Below, piece after piece: positions 41,883-50,847 of a stretch of 64,000 bases of DNA. Source of the stretch: Streptosporangium sp. NBC_01495. GTDB taxonomy: Bacteria; Actinomycetota; Actinomycetes; Streptosporangiales; Streptosporangiaceae. Numbering within the stretch: the first letter of the stretch is position 1; each line of letters begins with the position of its first letter. Position numbers and translations under genes: made by a program. Under the pieces are notes generated by a model. That model saw only the letters and a list, made by a program, of their open reading frames with translations. It was not told the origin of the DNA and ran no database searches. The stretch is from contig NZ_CP109430.1 of the NCBI RefSeq assembly GCF_036250735.1, positions 7,688,001 to 7,752,000 on the forward strand, read 5' to 3'.

Positions 41883-44645
41883 TCAGCCGGTCTGCCGGCG
41901 TGCGGTGTACCAGGTGGCGACGCGGGCGCGGGAGTCGAAGCCGAGCTTGGTCAGGATGTGCGTGACGTGGTTTTCCGCCGTGCGTTCCGCCATGCGCAGA
42001 CGGTGGGCGATCTGCCGGTTGCTGAGCCCCTCGGCGACCAGTTCGGCGACCTGTTCCTCTCGTGGGGTGAGCACGCCCGCGCGTCCCCGGGTCTCGTGCA
42101 GTGTCTCGGCGTGGGCCAGCAGCGACGGCATGCCCACGCGGCGGGCGATCCGCAGCGCGCCGTCGAGATGCTCGTCGGTGGCCGCGCCGGACGATGGCCG
42201 CGGCATCCGGGCCAGCTCCAGCCGGGTGTACGCCTCGTACGGTGCCGAGCCCATCGCCTGGCAGGCCATCAGCGCGGCGTGCAGATGCGCCTCCGCCTCC
42301 TCCCAGCGCCTCAGGAGCCTCGCGAGCATGCCGAGATAGAGCGACACAGGGCCGGAGCTCGGGGTGTGCGCCCCGGAGGCGATCTGCCGGTCGGCGTACG
42401 GCAGCAGGGCCTCATAGACGGCGGCGGCCGTGACTCGGTCGTCGAACGCGACGCAGAGCTGGGCGTTCCCGGCCCCGGCGACGATCCACTCCGGTGCGTC
42501 GCGGGGGAAGGCGGCCAGATGCGGGGTGATCGCCTCCCAGAGCGCCGCGGCGTCCTCGTGCCGTCCCATACCGGCGAGTACGAGCGCATGCCAGCTCCGC
42601 GCCAGATAGGGCCCGGTTTCCACGAACCCGCGTACGGCGGCCTCGACCTGGTCGAGGCCCATTCCGTCCTGCAGGCCCACGTGTGAGCGGAAGACCAGGT
42701 GGACGAAGTGTGCGCCCTCGTGGCCGCCATGTAATCCGATCACCAGTGCTTCTTCGGCCAGCAGGCGTGCCTGTTCGAACCGGCCCTCCAGCAGGGCCAC
42801 CGTCGCCTGCATCAAGATGAGTCTCCATCGCCACAGCGGCTCTCGCAGTTGCGCCACCACCGCGCCGAACGCCTTCAGTTCGGCATCAAGCTGCACTCGC
42901 CTGCCCAGCTCCCAGAACGCGTCCAGCCGCCATGTGTGTCCCCACGCCGCGTATTCGCCGTGCCCGGTCTCGTCCGCGAGCCGGATCGCGCGCTGCCCGA
43001 TGGACAGACGCTCCAACACGTGCCGGCCGTCGACCAGCTCGGTGTAGCGCGCCTGCATGGCCAGAAACCGGGCATCGGGGTCGCCGGTCGCCTCGGCCGC
43101 CCGCAAGGCGCGCAGACTCACGTCGCTCTCGCCACGTTCGGCGAAAGGATCCGCCGTGATCACGAGTTGCGCCAGTACCTTCGCCTCGCGTATCTCATCG
43201 GAGCCGGCCAGCATGGTCAGCGCCTCCCGGCACAGCACGTGGATCGCGGCCGTCACCGGCGAGTTGGAGATACCCCGCAACACGGTCGCGGCGTCCGCGA
43301 CGACCGCTCCGTCGCCCGTGGCCCGCCCCAGGTCGGCCGCCGCCTGGCACGACCGCCACGCCTCCTCCACCGCGCCGGAACGGAACTCGCATCGGGCCAG
43401 CTCCAGCAGGAGCTCCGGGCGCTGGGCGGCGCCGTACGGCAACAGCGTGAGCAGGTCGAGCGCCGCGCGGTACTGGAAGGCCGCGTGCTCGTAGGCCAGC
43501 TGGGCGCGTGCCCTCGTCGCGGCCGTACGCGTGACCCGCAGAGCCTCCTCCGCGTTGCCGAGCTGAGCGGACTGACGCAGGTGATACGCCAGAGCGTCGA
43601 CAGGGACCTCCTCCGCACTCGTCGACCTGACGGCGTTGGCCGCCCGCGCGTGCAACCGACGGCGCGTGAGGGTGGAGAGCTCGGCGTACAGCACCTCCTG
43701 CGTCAGCACATGGGTGAAGCGCAGGGAATGCCCGTCAGCGCGGATCACGTTCGCCGCGAGTGCGGGATCCAGGAGGTCGAGCACCTCCTCGATCTTCTCG
43801 CCGACGAGCGCGCCCACCGCCTCACCGGTGAACTCGCGACCCAGCACCGCGGCGTGCCTCAGCAGCCTGCGGGTCCCGGCCGGCAGACCGTCCAGGCGGC
43901 GACCGACGACATGGCGTACGCCGCTGGGCAGTCCGGGGTCGAGGCTCCCCGCGGTATCGACCAGCCGCAGCAGCTCCAGTAGGAACAGCGGATTGCCGGC
44001 GGCGCGCTCCTCCAGCGTGCGCAGCAGGGCAGGCTCCGGGCGGCTTCCGAGCACCAGCCCGGCCAGCTCGGCCACCTCGGCCGGGGCGAGACCGCCCAGG
44101 CTCAGGCGGGTGGTGGCCCGCTCCCTGGTCAACGGTCGCAGCTCGTCGGACGGCCCGGCGGGCGGGAACGCGTCGCGGGTGCGACAGAGCCCGATCACCA
44201 GCAGCCGGGAGTCGGCGACCGTCGACGCGACCGCCTGCAGCAGCCGTATCGACGGCACGTCCGCCCAGTGCAGGTCGTCGAGGATCAGCAGCAAGCCTGC
44301 GTCTCCAGCCGCGCGGTAGAGCGTTCCCACCACGTCCTCGAAGACTTGGAAGCGGCTGTCCGTCTCGGCGTCGAGCAGCATCGTGGCGGGCTGCCCCAGC
44401 CCGCGGAGGATCTGGACCCACGGCTGGTAGGCCGGGGCGCCTTCGCCCTCGCGGCAGGCGCCCCACGCCGTCCGCACACCGGCACGCCGCGCGCGACGCA
44501 CGATCGAATGGGCCAGCGCCGTCTTCCCGGCACCGGTTTCGCCCTCCACCAGGACCAGCGCGCCGCTGCCCTCGCGGGCCGCGGCCACGCGGCGTTCCAG
44601 ATCCGCGAGCTCCCGGGCCCTGCCGACGAAGACACTGTCTTCCAT
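41883..44645 (-). CDS. Large LuxR-family ATPase (LAL/MalT-like) regulator
   Basis: This 920-residue protein has an AAA/STAND ATPase at the N-terminus (VFVGRARELADLERRV, P-loop GETGAGKTAL at about 40-49, Walker B LLLILDDLHWADVPS) and a long TPR-like helical section (about 330-840). A C-terminal LuxR helix-turn-helix follows (LTPREEQVAELVAEGLSNRQIAHRL...RTAENHVTHILTKL). ATG at 44645 (MEDSVFVGR) is preferred, since 34 further upstream residues would reach into the divergent promoter. Its targets may include the divergent membrane-protein gene, from which it is separated by 102 bases. Confidence 0.92.
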   Translation of the reverse strand: MEDSVFVGRARELADLERRVAAAREGSGALVLVEGETGAGKTALAHSIVRRARRAGVRTAWGACREGEGAPAYQPWVQILRGLGQPATMLLDAETDSRFQVFEDVVGTLYRAAGDAGLLLILDDLHWADVPSIRLLQAVASTVADSRLLVIGLCRTRDAFPPAGPSDELRPLTRERATTRLSLGGLAPAEVAELAGLVLGSRPEPALLRTLEERAAGNPLFLLELLRLVDTAGSLDPGLPSGVRHVVGRRLDGLPAGTRRLLRHAAVLGREFTGEAVGALVGEKIEEVLDLLDPALAANVIRADGHSLRFTHVLTQEVLYAELSTLTRRRLHARAANAVRSTSAEEVPVDALAYHLRQSAQLGNAEEALRVTRTAATRARAQLAYEHAAFQYRAALDLLTLLPYGAAQRPELLLELARCEFRSGAVEEAWRSCQAAADLGRATGDGAVVADAATVLRGISNSPVTAAIHVLCREALTMLAGSDEIREAKVLAQLVITADPFAERGESDVSLRALRAAEATGDPDARFLAMQARYTELVDGRHVLERLSIGQRAIRLADETGHGEYAAWGHTWRLDAFWELGRRVQLDAELKAFGAVVAQLREPLWRWRLILMQATVALLEGRFEQARLLAEEALVIGLHGGHEGAHFVHLVFRSHVGLQDGMGLDQVEAAVRGFVETGPYLARSWHALVLAGMGRHEDAAALWEAITPHLAAFPRDAPEWIVAGAGNAQLCVAFDDRVTAAAVYEALLPYADRQIASGAHTPSSGPVSLYLGMLARLLRRWEEAEAHLHAALMACQAMGSAPYEAYTRLELARMPRPSSGAATDEHLDGALRIARRVGMPSLLAHAETLHETRGRAGVLTPREEQVAELVAEGLSNRQIAHRLRMAERTAENHVTHILTKLGFDSRARVATWYTARRQTG

Positions 44646-44747
44646 TGCGTGATCGTAAGCCGATATCCAGGGGTGTGGTGGGTCTGAGTACTCCGCTGAG
44701 TGGTTTCCCGGATGGCACCGCGCCGACCGTTCCCTAACGTCCGGCAT

Positions 44748-45392
44748 ATGAACATCACGTCCGCAACCGAGACGCGGCCCGGCTTCGTGCGCCTCTCCGG
44801 GCTGTTCTGCCTGCTTGGCGCGGTCATCGGTGTGCTCGGCGCACTGGTGGGCCTCTATATGTCACCCGCCGTCGCCATCGACCGGTACAGCTACCCACTC
44901 ACCCCGGGCGCCTTCGTCGTCTTGGAGATTTCGGTCATCGTCAACCATCTGCTGCTGCTCACCGGTGTGGCCGGGCTCATGCGCTCCAACGCGGCGGGCG
45001 GCGGTCTGGGCCGCACCGGTTCGTGGACGGCGATGGTCGGTCTCGTGGGCCTGACCCTGTGCGAGGTCGGCGCGATCATGCTGGCCGACTCCGCGTATCC
45101 CACGTCTCAGACCGACGCCCTCGACACGGGCTACGGCATCACCAGCATCGCCATCGGCATCGGGTTCATCCTGGCCGGAATCGCCGCCATCAAGACCGGA
45201 AAGTGGACGGGATGGGCCCCGTACACCCCACTCGCCTGCGGCCTGGCGGTTTTCGTGCTCGTCCTCCCCGGTGTCTTCCTGTCCGGCGACAACACCTTCA
45301 CCGTCGGCAAGCTGACCCTGATGGCCTGGATGCTCGCCTTCGCCGCGCTGGGTCTGGCTCTCAGCCGCCGGTCGGCTCCAAACGACCGGTGA
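44748..45392 (+). CDS. Integral membrane protein, six predicted helices
   Basis: This 214-residue protein has hydrophobic segments near residues 14-37, 58-80, 93-112, 130-150, 160-180 and 187-207, resembling the general DUF998/DUF4386 type of actinomycete membrane proteins, though I cannot fix a family. ATG at 44748 (MNITSATETRPGF) was chosen over an earlier in-frame ATG at 44700 that would enter the divergent regulator's promoter. Function is unknown; its position suggests control by the LuxR ATPase. Confidence 0.8.
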   Translation: MNITSATETRPGFVRLSGLFCLLGAVIGVLGALVGLYMSPAVAIDRYSYPLTPGAFVVLEISVIVNHLLLLTGVAGLMRSNAAGGGLGRTGSWTAMVGLVGLTLCEVGAIMLADSAYPTSQTDALDTGYGITSIAIGIGFILAGIAAIKTGKWTGWAPYTPLACGLAVFVLVLPGVFLSGDNTFTVGKLTLMAWMLAFAALGLALSRRSAPNDR

Positions 45393-45512
45393 GATTCTCG
45401 CCGGAAATTCAAGACCTGATTCCTCATTGGAACGAGGGATGGTCGCGCTTCGCCACTACGCGTAGAACAAACAGTGGCGCTCAAGACCTGCTTCCAGCAA
45501 AGGAAAAGTGTC

Positions 45513-45638
45513 ATGAAAAGGATCCGCAGGATCACGGGTGCGGCCGCGGTGCTCCCGGTGAAGGTCGCCTCGCTGAACCCGGCGCTCCTGGAGAAGACCG
45601 CCTGGCCGAACTGGGCCCGTGCGGCGTGGCACGGCTGA
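45513..45638 (+). pseudogene. N-terminal remnant (41 codons)
   Basis: ATG at 45513 follows AAAGGAAAAG, a good ribosome-binding site. The frame gives MKRIRRITGAAAVLPVKVAS and then stops after AAWHG. It resembles the beginning of a small secreted or regulatory protein that has been cut short. It could alternatively be a genuine small peptide. Confidence 0.35.
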
Positions 45639-45756
45639 TCGACACGTCGGTTGCCTCGCCGGCTCGCTACGCCCGGGTCTCGGGCGAAGCCCGAAAGCTG
45701 ACTCGACACTGTTGGTCGTGCACCGCCCTGACCTGCTCGAACAGCCCGTACCGCTA

Positions 45757-45930
45757 ATGACTGTCCCGTTGTTCCCCGACCCCGGCGTCGGCGGCGTCGG
45801 GTACGGCCTGGCCGGTGGAACGTTCCTGATGACCGACCAGCTCGACTTCCTGTTCCCGGCCGCCGCGGGCATCGCGGTCTGGGCCATGGCCGTGGGAGTC
45901 GAACCGCTCCCGCGGCACCGATCCGCGTGA
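45757..45930 (+). pseudogene. C-terminal membrane-protein remnant
   Basis: The frame from ATG 45757 encodes 57 residues with hydrophobic segments VGGVGYGLAGGTFLM and LDFLFPAAAGIAVWAMAVGV. There is no ribosome-binding site and no upstream domain, so it is most likely the 3' end of a lost membrane-protein gene. The family is not recognised. Confidence 0.35.
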
Positions 45931-45968
45931 TCACCATCCATACGAATTCACGAAAGAAGGAACGTCTG

Positions 45969-46691
45969 ATGACCATCTCCGCACGCCTTCGACCAGCGGC
46001 CCTGCTCGTCGGTGCCACGCTGTTACTGCTTCCCGCGCTCGCGGCTCCCGCCTCGGCGACGGCGGTCCTCGCCGGGACGTGCAAGGAGGGCCCCAAAGCC
46101 GGGCTGCTGACCTACACCGCCGAGCCCGGTATCGCGAACGAACTCACCATCACCCAGAACGGCACCACGCTCCTGCTGGAGGACGCCGCCGGTCAGGTCG
46201 CGGGCTGCAACACGTTGGGGGACGCCGCCGAGGCCGGTCCCGCCACGGTGATCAGGGTGCTGCTGGGCGACGAGAGCGACGCCGTGGCCGTGAACGTCCT
46301 GCCGCAGGGGCAGAAGCTGACAGTGTTCGGCGGCGAGGGCGATGACGATCTGCTCGGCAGCGTGAACGCGGATGACCTGCGCGGCGGCCTCGGCGACGAC
46401 AGCATTCGCGGCATCGAGGGCAACGACATGCTCCGCGGTGACGCGGGCGACGACGACCTGCGCGGCGGCAACGAGGCCGATGTGCTGATCGGCGGAGGCG
46501 GCGACGACGACCTGAGCGGCGGTGCCGGTGCGGACGAACTGAACGGCGGCAGCGGCGAGGACGAACTGCGCGGCGAGGCCGGCACCGACGAGCTGAACGG
46601 CGGAGGCGGCCCCGACGAACTCGACGGCGGCGCCGGCACCGACGTGTGCAACGGCGGTCCGGGCACCGACACCGCGACCCGCTGCGAATAA
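45969..46691 (+). CDS. Secreted RTX-like calcium-binding repeat protein
   Basis: This 240-residue protein has a Sec signal peptide (residues 1-32, ending APASA) and a small beta-rich N-terminal part (to about 118). About twelve nonapeptide repeats of the GGxGxDxLx kind follow (GGEGDDDLLG, GGGGDDDLSGGAGADELNGG) from about 119 to 230. The repeats should form a Ca2+-bound parallel beta-roll. The C-terminal Cys pair (VCNGG...RCE) may lock the end. There is no type I secretion gene, so export is via Sec, as in other actinomycete 'calcium-binding' proteins. ATG at 45969 has AAGGAACG upstream. Confidence 0.88.
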   Translation: MTISARLRPAALLVGATLLLLPALAAPASATAVLAGTCKEGPKAGLLTYTAEPGIANELTITQNGTTLLLEDAAGQVAGCNTLGDAAEAGPATVIRVLLGDESDAVAVNVLPQGQKLTVFGGEGDDDLLGSVNADDLRGGLGDDSIRGIEGNDMLRGDAGDDDLRGGNEADVLIGGGGDDDLSGGAGADELNGGSGEDELRGEAGTDELNGGGGPDELDGGAGTDVCNGGPGTDTATRCE

Positions 46692-46755
46692 CGAGACTCG
46701 GCCGGACCTCGTCCGCCGCGTCTCGAGTTTGAATCCGCTCGATGCACAGAGGGGC

Positions 46756-46790
46756 GGCGGCTCGCACGTGATCGTCACGTGCGGGCCGCC
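46756..46790. terminator. Bidirectional terminator between convergent genes
   Basis: The stem GCACGTGA / TCACGTGC closes a TCG loop and is extended by GGCGG/CCGCC after a three-base mismatch. It lies between the stops of the RTX-like gene (46691) and the MMPL gene (46843) and can serve both. Confidence 0.8.
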
Positions 46791-46842
46791 GTGGAGGCTA
46801 CTTGGGAGGACTTGGACACCGACCGGGGCGGGTCGCCGCCTC

Positions 46843-49077
46843 TCAGCCGCGACCGGCGCCGACGAGCTCCCGGTGCGGTTCCTCCTTCTCCTCGTCCTCC
46901 TCGTGGCCCTCGACGGAGAGGTCGGGCAGGATGCGGTCCAGCCAGGCGGGGCACCACCAGTTGGCCCTGCCGAGCAGGGCCATGGTCGCCGGGACCAGCA
47001 GACCCCGGATGATCGTGGCGTCCACCGCGATGGCCACCGCCAGGCCGACACCGAAGATCTTGACCATGGGGTCGGGATAGGCGACGAACGCGACGAAGAC
47101 CGCGACCATGATCAGGGCGGCGGAGGTGATGACCCTGCCGGTCGACCCCAGCCCCTCGGCCACCGCCCTGCGGTTGTCGCCGTGCCTCAGGTACGCCTGC
47201 CGCACGGCGGTGAGCAGGAAGACCTCGTAGTCCATCGACAGGCCGAACAGGATCGCGAACAGCATCAGCGGGATGTAACTGTCGATCGGCACCGTGAAGA
47301 ACACCGTGCTCAGGTAGGACCCGTCCGCGCTGACCGGTGTGTCCATGCCGACCAGGCGGCTGCCCAGTCCCAGGGAGAAGACCAGCGAGAGCGCGCCGAA
47401 CGCGGCACCGAGGGAGACCAGGTTCATCAGCGCGGCCTTGATCGCGACGACCGGCGAGCGGAACGCCAGGAGCAGCAGCAGCGCGCTCAGCAGGACCACG
47501 ACGCCGACGACCAGGGGCGTGCGTCCGGCGATCCTCTCACCGGCGTCGGCCATGCCGGCGACCTGCCCGCCCACGTGCACCTGGGCCCCCTCGACGTCGA
47601 GCGCGCGCACCGCCTTGACCACGTCGAGCGCCCGGGGGTCGCCGGGGGCGTAGGCGGGGATCGCCTGCATCAGCGCCGCCGTACCGCCCCTGTTGAGGAC
47701 CGGGTCGCCGACGTGGACCACTCCCTCGACGTCCGCGACGCGGTCCTTCAGGTTGCCCAGTACGGCCGGGGCCGGCTCGCGGTCGACGACCCTCGTGTCC
47801 AGGTCGGCCACCACGACGAGCGGGCCGTTCATGCCGGGCCCGAACCCGGCCTGCAGGAGCTCGTAGGAGCGCCGCGTGTCGGTGCCGCGGTCGGCGTAGC
47901 CGTTGTCGAGCGGGCCCAGCTTGAGGGCGAGCGCGGGGGCGGCCAGCGCGGCCAGGAGGGCGACGCTGAGCGCGAGCACGCTCCACGGCCGCCGGGCCAC
48001 CCAGTTGCCCAGCGAGGCCCAGCCGGAGGAGCCGTGGCTGCCCCGCCGTCCCGTGAACGGCAGGCGCAGCGCGTTGATCCGGTGTCCGAGCAGGCCGAGC
48101 AGCGCGGGGACCAGCGTGACCGAGGTGAACACCGCGCAGACGACCGAGATGCCGGTGATCCAGCCGAGCGTCTGCAGCAGGGGGAAGCCGGCGAGCATGA
48201 GCGCGCTGAGCGCGATGATCACCGTGCCCCCGGCGAACACCACCGCGCCGCCCGAGCTGGCGACCACCCGGCGGACCGCCTCGCGGACCGGCAGGCCGTC
48301 GGCCAGCAGCTTGCGGTGCCTGCTGAGCAGGAAGAGCGCGTAGTCGATGCCGACGCCGAGACCGATCATCGTCGCCATGATCGACGCCTGCTTGGGCACG
48401 TCCACGACGTGGCCGAGCAGGCTCACCACGCCGAGCCCGGTCGCGATGCTGACCAGCGCGGCGAAGATCGGGATCATCGCGGCGACCAGGGTGCCGAACG
48501 CGAGCAGCAGGACCAGCAGCGCGCAGACCACGCCGATGATCTCGCTGGTCCCGGTCTTGATCTCCTTGTCCGCCGGGCTGCCCGAGGACGCGGGGACCGC
48601 CTCGATGCCCGCCGCCCGTGCGGGTGCGGCCGCCTCGGAGAGAAGCCTGGTGGTCTCGGCCAGCTTGGAGGTGTCGTTCCCCTCCAGCTTGACCGCGATG
48701 ATGCCGATCTCCAGGCTGGGAGCGAGACCGCCCACCTGGTAGGGGGATCTCACCTCCTTCACGTGCGGCACCTCGCGGATCAGGTCCACGGCGCGCTCCA
48801 CCGCGCGCTTCCTGGTCTCGGTGATGAGGGGGCCGTCGGGTGAGTAGAGGACGATCTGGGCCGAGCCCCCCGCCCCGTAACCGGGACCGAAACCGTCCTT
48901 CATCAGGTCGACGGCCCGCTGGGCGTCGGTGCCGGGAATGCTGACGTCGTTGCTGACCGGGCCGGGGAAGAACACCGATCCCGCCGTCAGCAGCACCGCG
49001 GCGACCACCCACAGGGCCAGCACGGCCTTGCCGTGCCGCGCGCACCAGCTTCCCAGCCGCCCCAGCAAACCAGACAT
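46843..49077 (-). CDS. MMPL-family RND transporter
   Basis: This 744-residue inner-membrane protein has the typical two-half RND layout: first helix LALWVVAAVLLTAGSVFF, a soluble loop with PGTDAQRAVDLM, helices around 190-340 with the DYALFLLSRHRKLL motif (GLGVGIDYALFL), a second loop, and the second half with LFGLSMDYEVFLLTAVRQAY. MMPL proteins export lipids, siderophores or hydrophobic compounds using the proton gradient. ATG at 49077 is preferred; an upstream extension would cross the TetR operator. It is divergent from the TetR gene that probably represses it. Confidence 0.93.
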   Translation of the reverse strand: MSGLLGRLGSWCARHGKAVLALWVVAAVLLTAGSVFFPGPVSNDVSIPGTDAQRAVDLMKDGFGPGYGAGGSAQIVLYSPDGPLITETRKRAVERAVDLIREVPHVKEVRSPYQVGGLAPSLEIGIIAVKLEGNDTSKLAETTRLLSEAAAPARAAGIEAVPASSGSPADKEIKTGTSEIIGVVCALLVLLLAFGTLVAAMIPIFAALVSIATGLGVVSLLGHVVDVPKQASIMATMIGLGVGIDYALFLLSRHRKLLADGLPVREAVRRVVASSGGAVVFAGGTVIIALSALMLAGFPLLQTLGWITGISVVCAVFTSVTLVPALLGLLGHRINALRLPFTGRRGSHGSSGWASLGNWVARRPWSVLALSVALLAALAAPALALKLGPLDNGYADRGTDTRRSYELLQAGFGPGMNGPLVVVADLDTRVVDREPAPAVLGNLKDRVADVEGVVHVGDPVLNRGGTAALMQAIPAYAPGDPRALDVVKAVRALDVEGAQVHVGGQVAGMADAGERIAGRTPLVVGVVVLLSALLLLLAFRSPVVAIKAALMNLVSLGAAFGALSLVFSLGLGSRLVGMDTPVSADGSYLSTVFFTVPIDSYIPLMLFAILFGLSMDYEVFLLTAVRQAYLRHGDNRRAVAEGLGSTGRVITSAALIMVAVFVAFVAYPDPMVKIFGVGLAVAIAVDATIIRGLLVPATMALLGRANWWCPAWLDRILPDLSVEGHEEDEEKEEPHRELVGAGRG

Positions 49078-49122
49078 CGGTGACCGCCCCGCTTTTAGTA
49101 TCAAACACCCTGAAAAGCCGTA

Positions 49123-49138
49123 CTGTACGCTCGTACAG
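49123..49138. promoter_or_regulatory. TetR operator between MMPL and TetR genes
   Basis: CTGTAC-GCTC-GTACAG is a perfect 16-bp inverted repeat in the 124-base divergent gap, 46 bases from the MMPL start and 63 from the TetR start. It is the obvious binding site for the TetR regulator. Confidence 0.75.
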
Positions 49139-49201
49139 AACCTACGGTAGAGAGTAGGGGGACAAATCAGGAAATGCTCTAGGCGGCGTGGGAGTGAGAC
49201 G

Positions 49202-49735
49202 ATGACCACACTCGAGCACGGGCATGACACGCGGGAACGGATCCTCGACGCCGCCCGCCGGCTGTTCGCCGAGCGCGGCTACGCGGCGACCTCGCTGGCC
49301 GACATCGCCTCCGCCGTCGGCCTGACGAAGACGGCCGTCGCCTACCACTTCCATCCCAAGGACCGCCTGGTCGCGGAGCTGACCGCCCCCGCGGGCGAGG
49401 ACATCGTGGCCCTGATCGAGGGCGAGTTCGACGACGACCGCGCCTTCGTCGAGGCCCTGGTGACCTTCGCGGTCAGGCACCGGGCGATCATACGGCTGAT
49501 CATGGAAGACATCAGCTGCGCCGACGACGCGCCCCCCGGCTCCCTCGGCGAGGCCATCCGCGTCTTCCGCGACGAGATCTACCGGCGCCTGGCCGGACCC
49601 GACCCCGACACCGCCCACCGGGTCTGGGCCTGGGCCACGCTGGGCTCGCTCCAGTACGCGGTGGTCAAGACGATCGACCTCCCTCAGGAGGACGTCAGGA
49701 AGGCCCTCCTGGCCACCGTCCTGGCCTCCCTCTGA
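49202..49735 (+). CDS. TetR-family regulator of the MMPL exporter
   Basis: This 177-residue regulator has a helix-turn-helix at about residues 10-57 (ATSLADIASAVGLTKTAVAYHF) and a short ligand-binding domain. It is divergent from the MMPL gene with a perfect dyad between them, the classic arrangement for a substrate-responsive efflux repressor. The start is ATG at 49202. Confidence 0.9.
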   Translation: MTTLEHGHDTRERILDAARRLFAERGYAATSLADIASAVGLTKTAVAYHFHPKDRLVAELTAPAGEDIVALIEGEFDDDRAFVEALVTFAVRHRAIIRLIMEDISCADDAPPGSLGEAIRVFRDEIYRRLAGPDPDTAHRVWAWATLGSLQYAVVKTIDLPQEDVRKALLATVLASL

Positions 49736-49873
49736 CCTCTCCGCACTTCCCCGCTTCACCCGGAACGCGGGAGAAAGACATCGAAGCTCCAGGTTCTGCT
49801 GGTTGATGGAGTCCGCGGGGTGGGGCGATACGTCCGGTGACGGCGGCACGCCCGCTACTTCCGGCACGCGACA

Positions 49874-50779
49874 CTAGAACACCAGGGCGACCTTTCCGGT
49901 GAGCCCGCGGGTCTCAAGGCGTTCGTACGCCTTGCGCACCTCGGCGATCGGGAAGCTCGAATCGAGGCGTAGCCGCAGATCACCTGTTTCGACCAGCTTG
50001 ACCAGCTCGGCCAGGCCCGCCCCGTCCTCCTTGACCTGGTGCAGTGTCGTGGTGACACCACGGTGACTCAGGTCCGGGGGATCGCCGTGCTCGCTGGCGA
50101 TCGTGGCGTACCGGCCGCCGTCGGAGACCGTTTCGCCGACCGGGGCCCCGCAGGTGTCGAACACCGCGTCGTAGTGTCGCCGGTCGAGCTCCGCGACGTC
50201 CGTCACGGCCCTCCGGGCGCCCAGGTCGGTGACGACCTCCAGCTGTGCCGGACGGGACACCAGCGCGTCGACCGTGATCCCCCGCGCCCGCGCCAGTTGC
50301 ACGGCGAGCCCGCCCACGGCTCCCGCGGCTCCGGTGACCAGCAGCCGCTGACCGCTGGAGACACCGAGCCAGTCGAGGGTCTGGGCGGCGGTGAGACCGG
50401 GCAGCGGCAGGGTGGCCGCCTCGACCAGGCTCGTGTTCAGCGGGGCGACCGCCAGGGTGCGGGCGGGCAGGGCGACCAGGTCGGCCCATGTCCCGCGTCC
50501 GGCCGCGAGCTGGGCCGACATCGCGATCACGCGCTCGCCGACGCTCAGGCCACTGCCACCGGGACTGACGACGACGCCCGCCAGATCCCAGCCGAGGGTC
50601 ATCGGCAGGGCGGGGGAGCCACCGCGTATCGTGCCGTTACGGGTTTTGACGTCCACCGGGTTGAGGCTGCCGGCCACGACCCGGACCAGGACCTCGTCAG
50701 GACCCGGTTCCGGCGCGGGGATCTCCCGGACCGCCACCACCTCCGGCCCGCCGAACCTGTCGATGCGAAGTGCGCGCAA
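49874..50779 (-). CDS. Quinone oxidoreductase-like MDR protein
   Basis: This 301-residue NADPH-dependent medium-chain reductase of the zinc-free quinone-reductase branch has an N-terminal GroES-like domain (RIDRFGGPEVVAVREIPAPEPGPDEVLV) and a Rossmann loop GAAGAVGGLAVQLARARG (about 151-168). The Cys/His ligands of zinc alcohol dehydrogenases are absent. It lies just downstream of the FadR-type regulator on the same strand (68-base gap) and may be part of its regulon. The substrate could be a quinone or enone generated by the dioxygenase pathway (inference). Confidence 0.9.
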   Translation of the reverse strand: MRALRIDRFGGPEVVAVREIPAPEPGPDEVLVRVVAGSLNPVDVKTRNGTIRGGSPALPMTLGWDLAGVVVSPGGSGLSVGERVIAMSAQLAAGRGTWADLVALPARTLAVAPLNTSLVEAATLPLPGLTAAQTLDWLGVSSGQRLLVTGAAGAVGGLAVQLARARGITVDALVSRPAQLEVVTDLGARRAVTDVAELDRRHYDAVFDTCGAPVGETVSDGGRYATIASEHGDPPDLSHRGVTTTLHQVKEDGAGLAELVKLVETGDLRLRLDSSFPIAEVRKAYERLETRGLTGKVALVF

Positions 50780-50847
50780 AACATCTCTCCTAGCTGAAAT
50801 ATGACGGTGTGAGACCTGGACGCCGGCACTCGCGGGCGCGCCTTCGC

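Larger units (their letters stand above)
45393..45968. other. Decayed stretch with gene remnants
   Basis: This 576-base region has no intact gene. It holds a 41-codon frame with a start-like N-terminus (45513-45638), a stretch with shifting frames (45640-45756), and a 57-codon frame with two hydrophobic segments (45757-45930). The pattern suggests one or two deleted genes. Confidence 0.45.
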
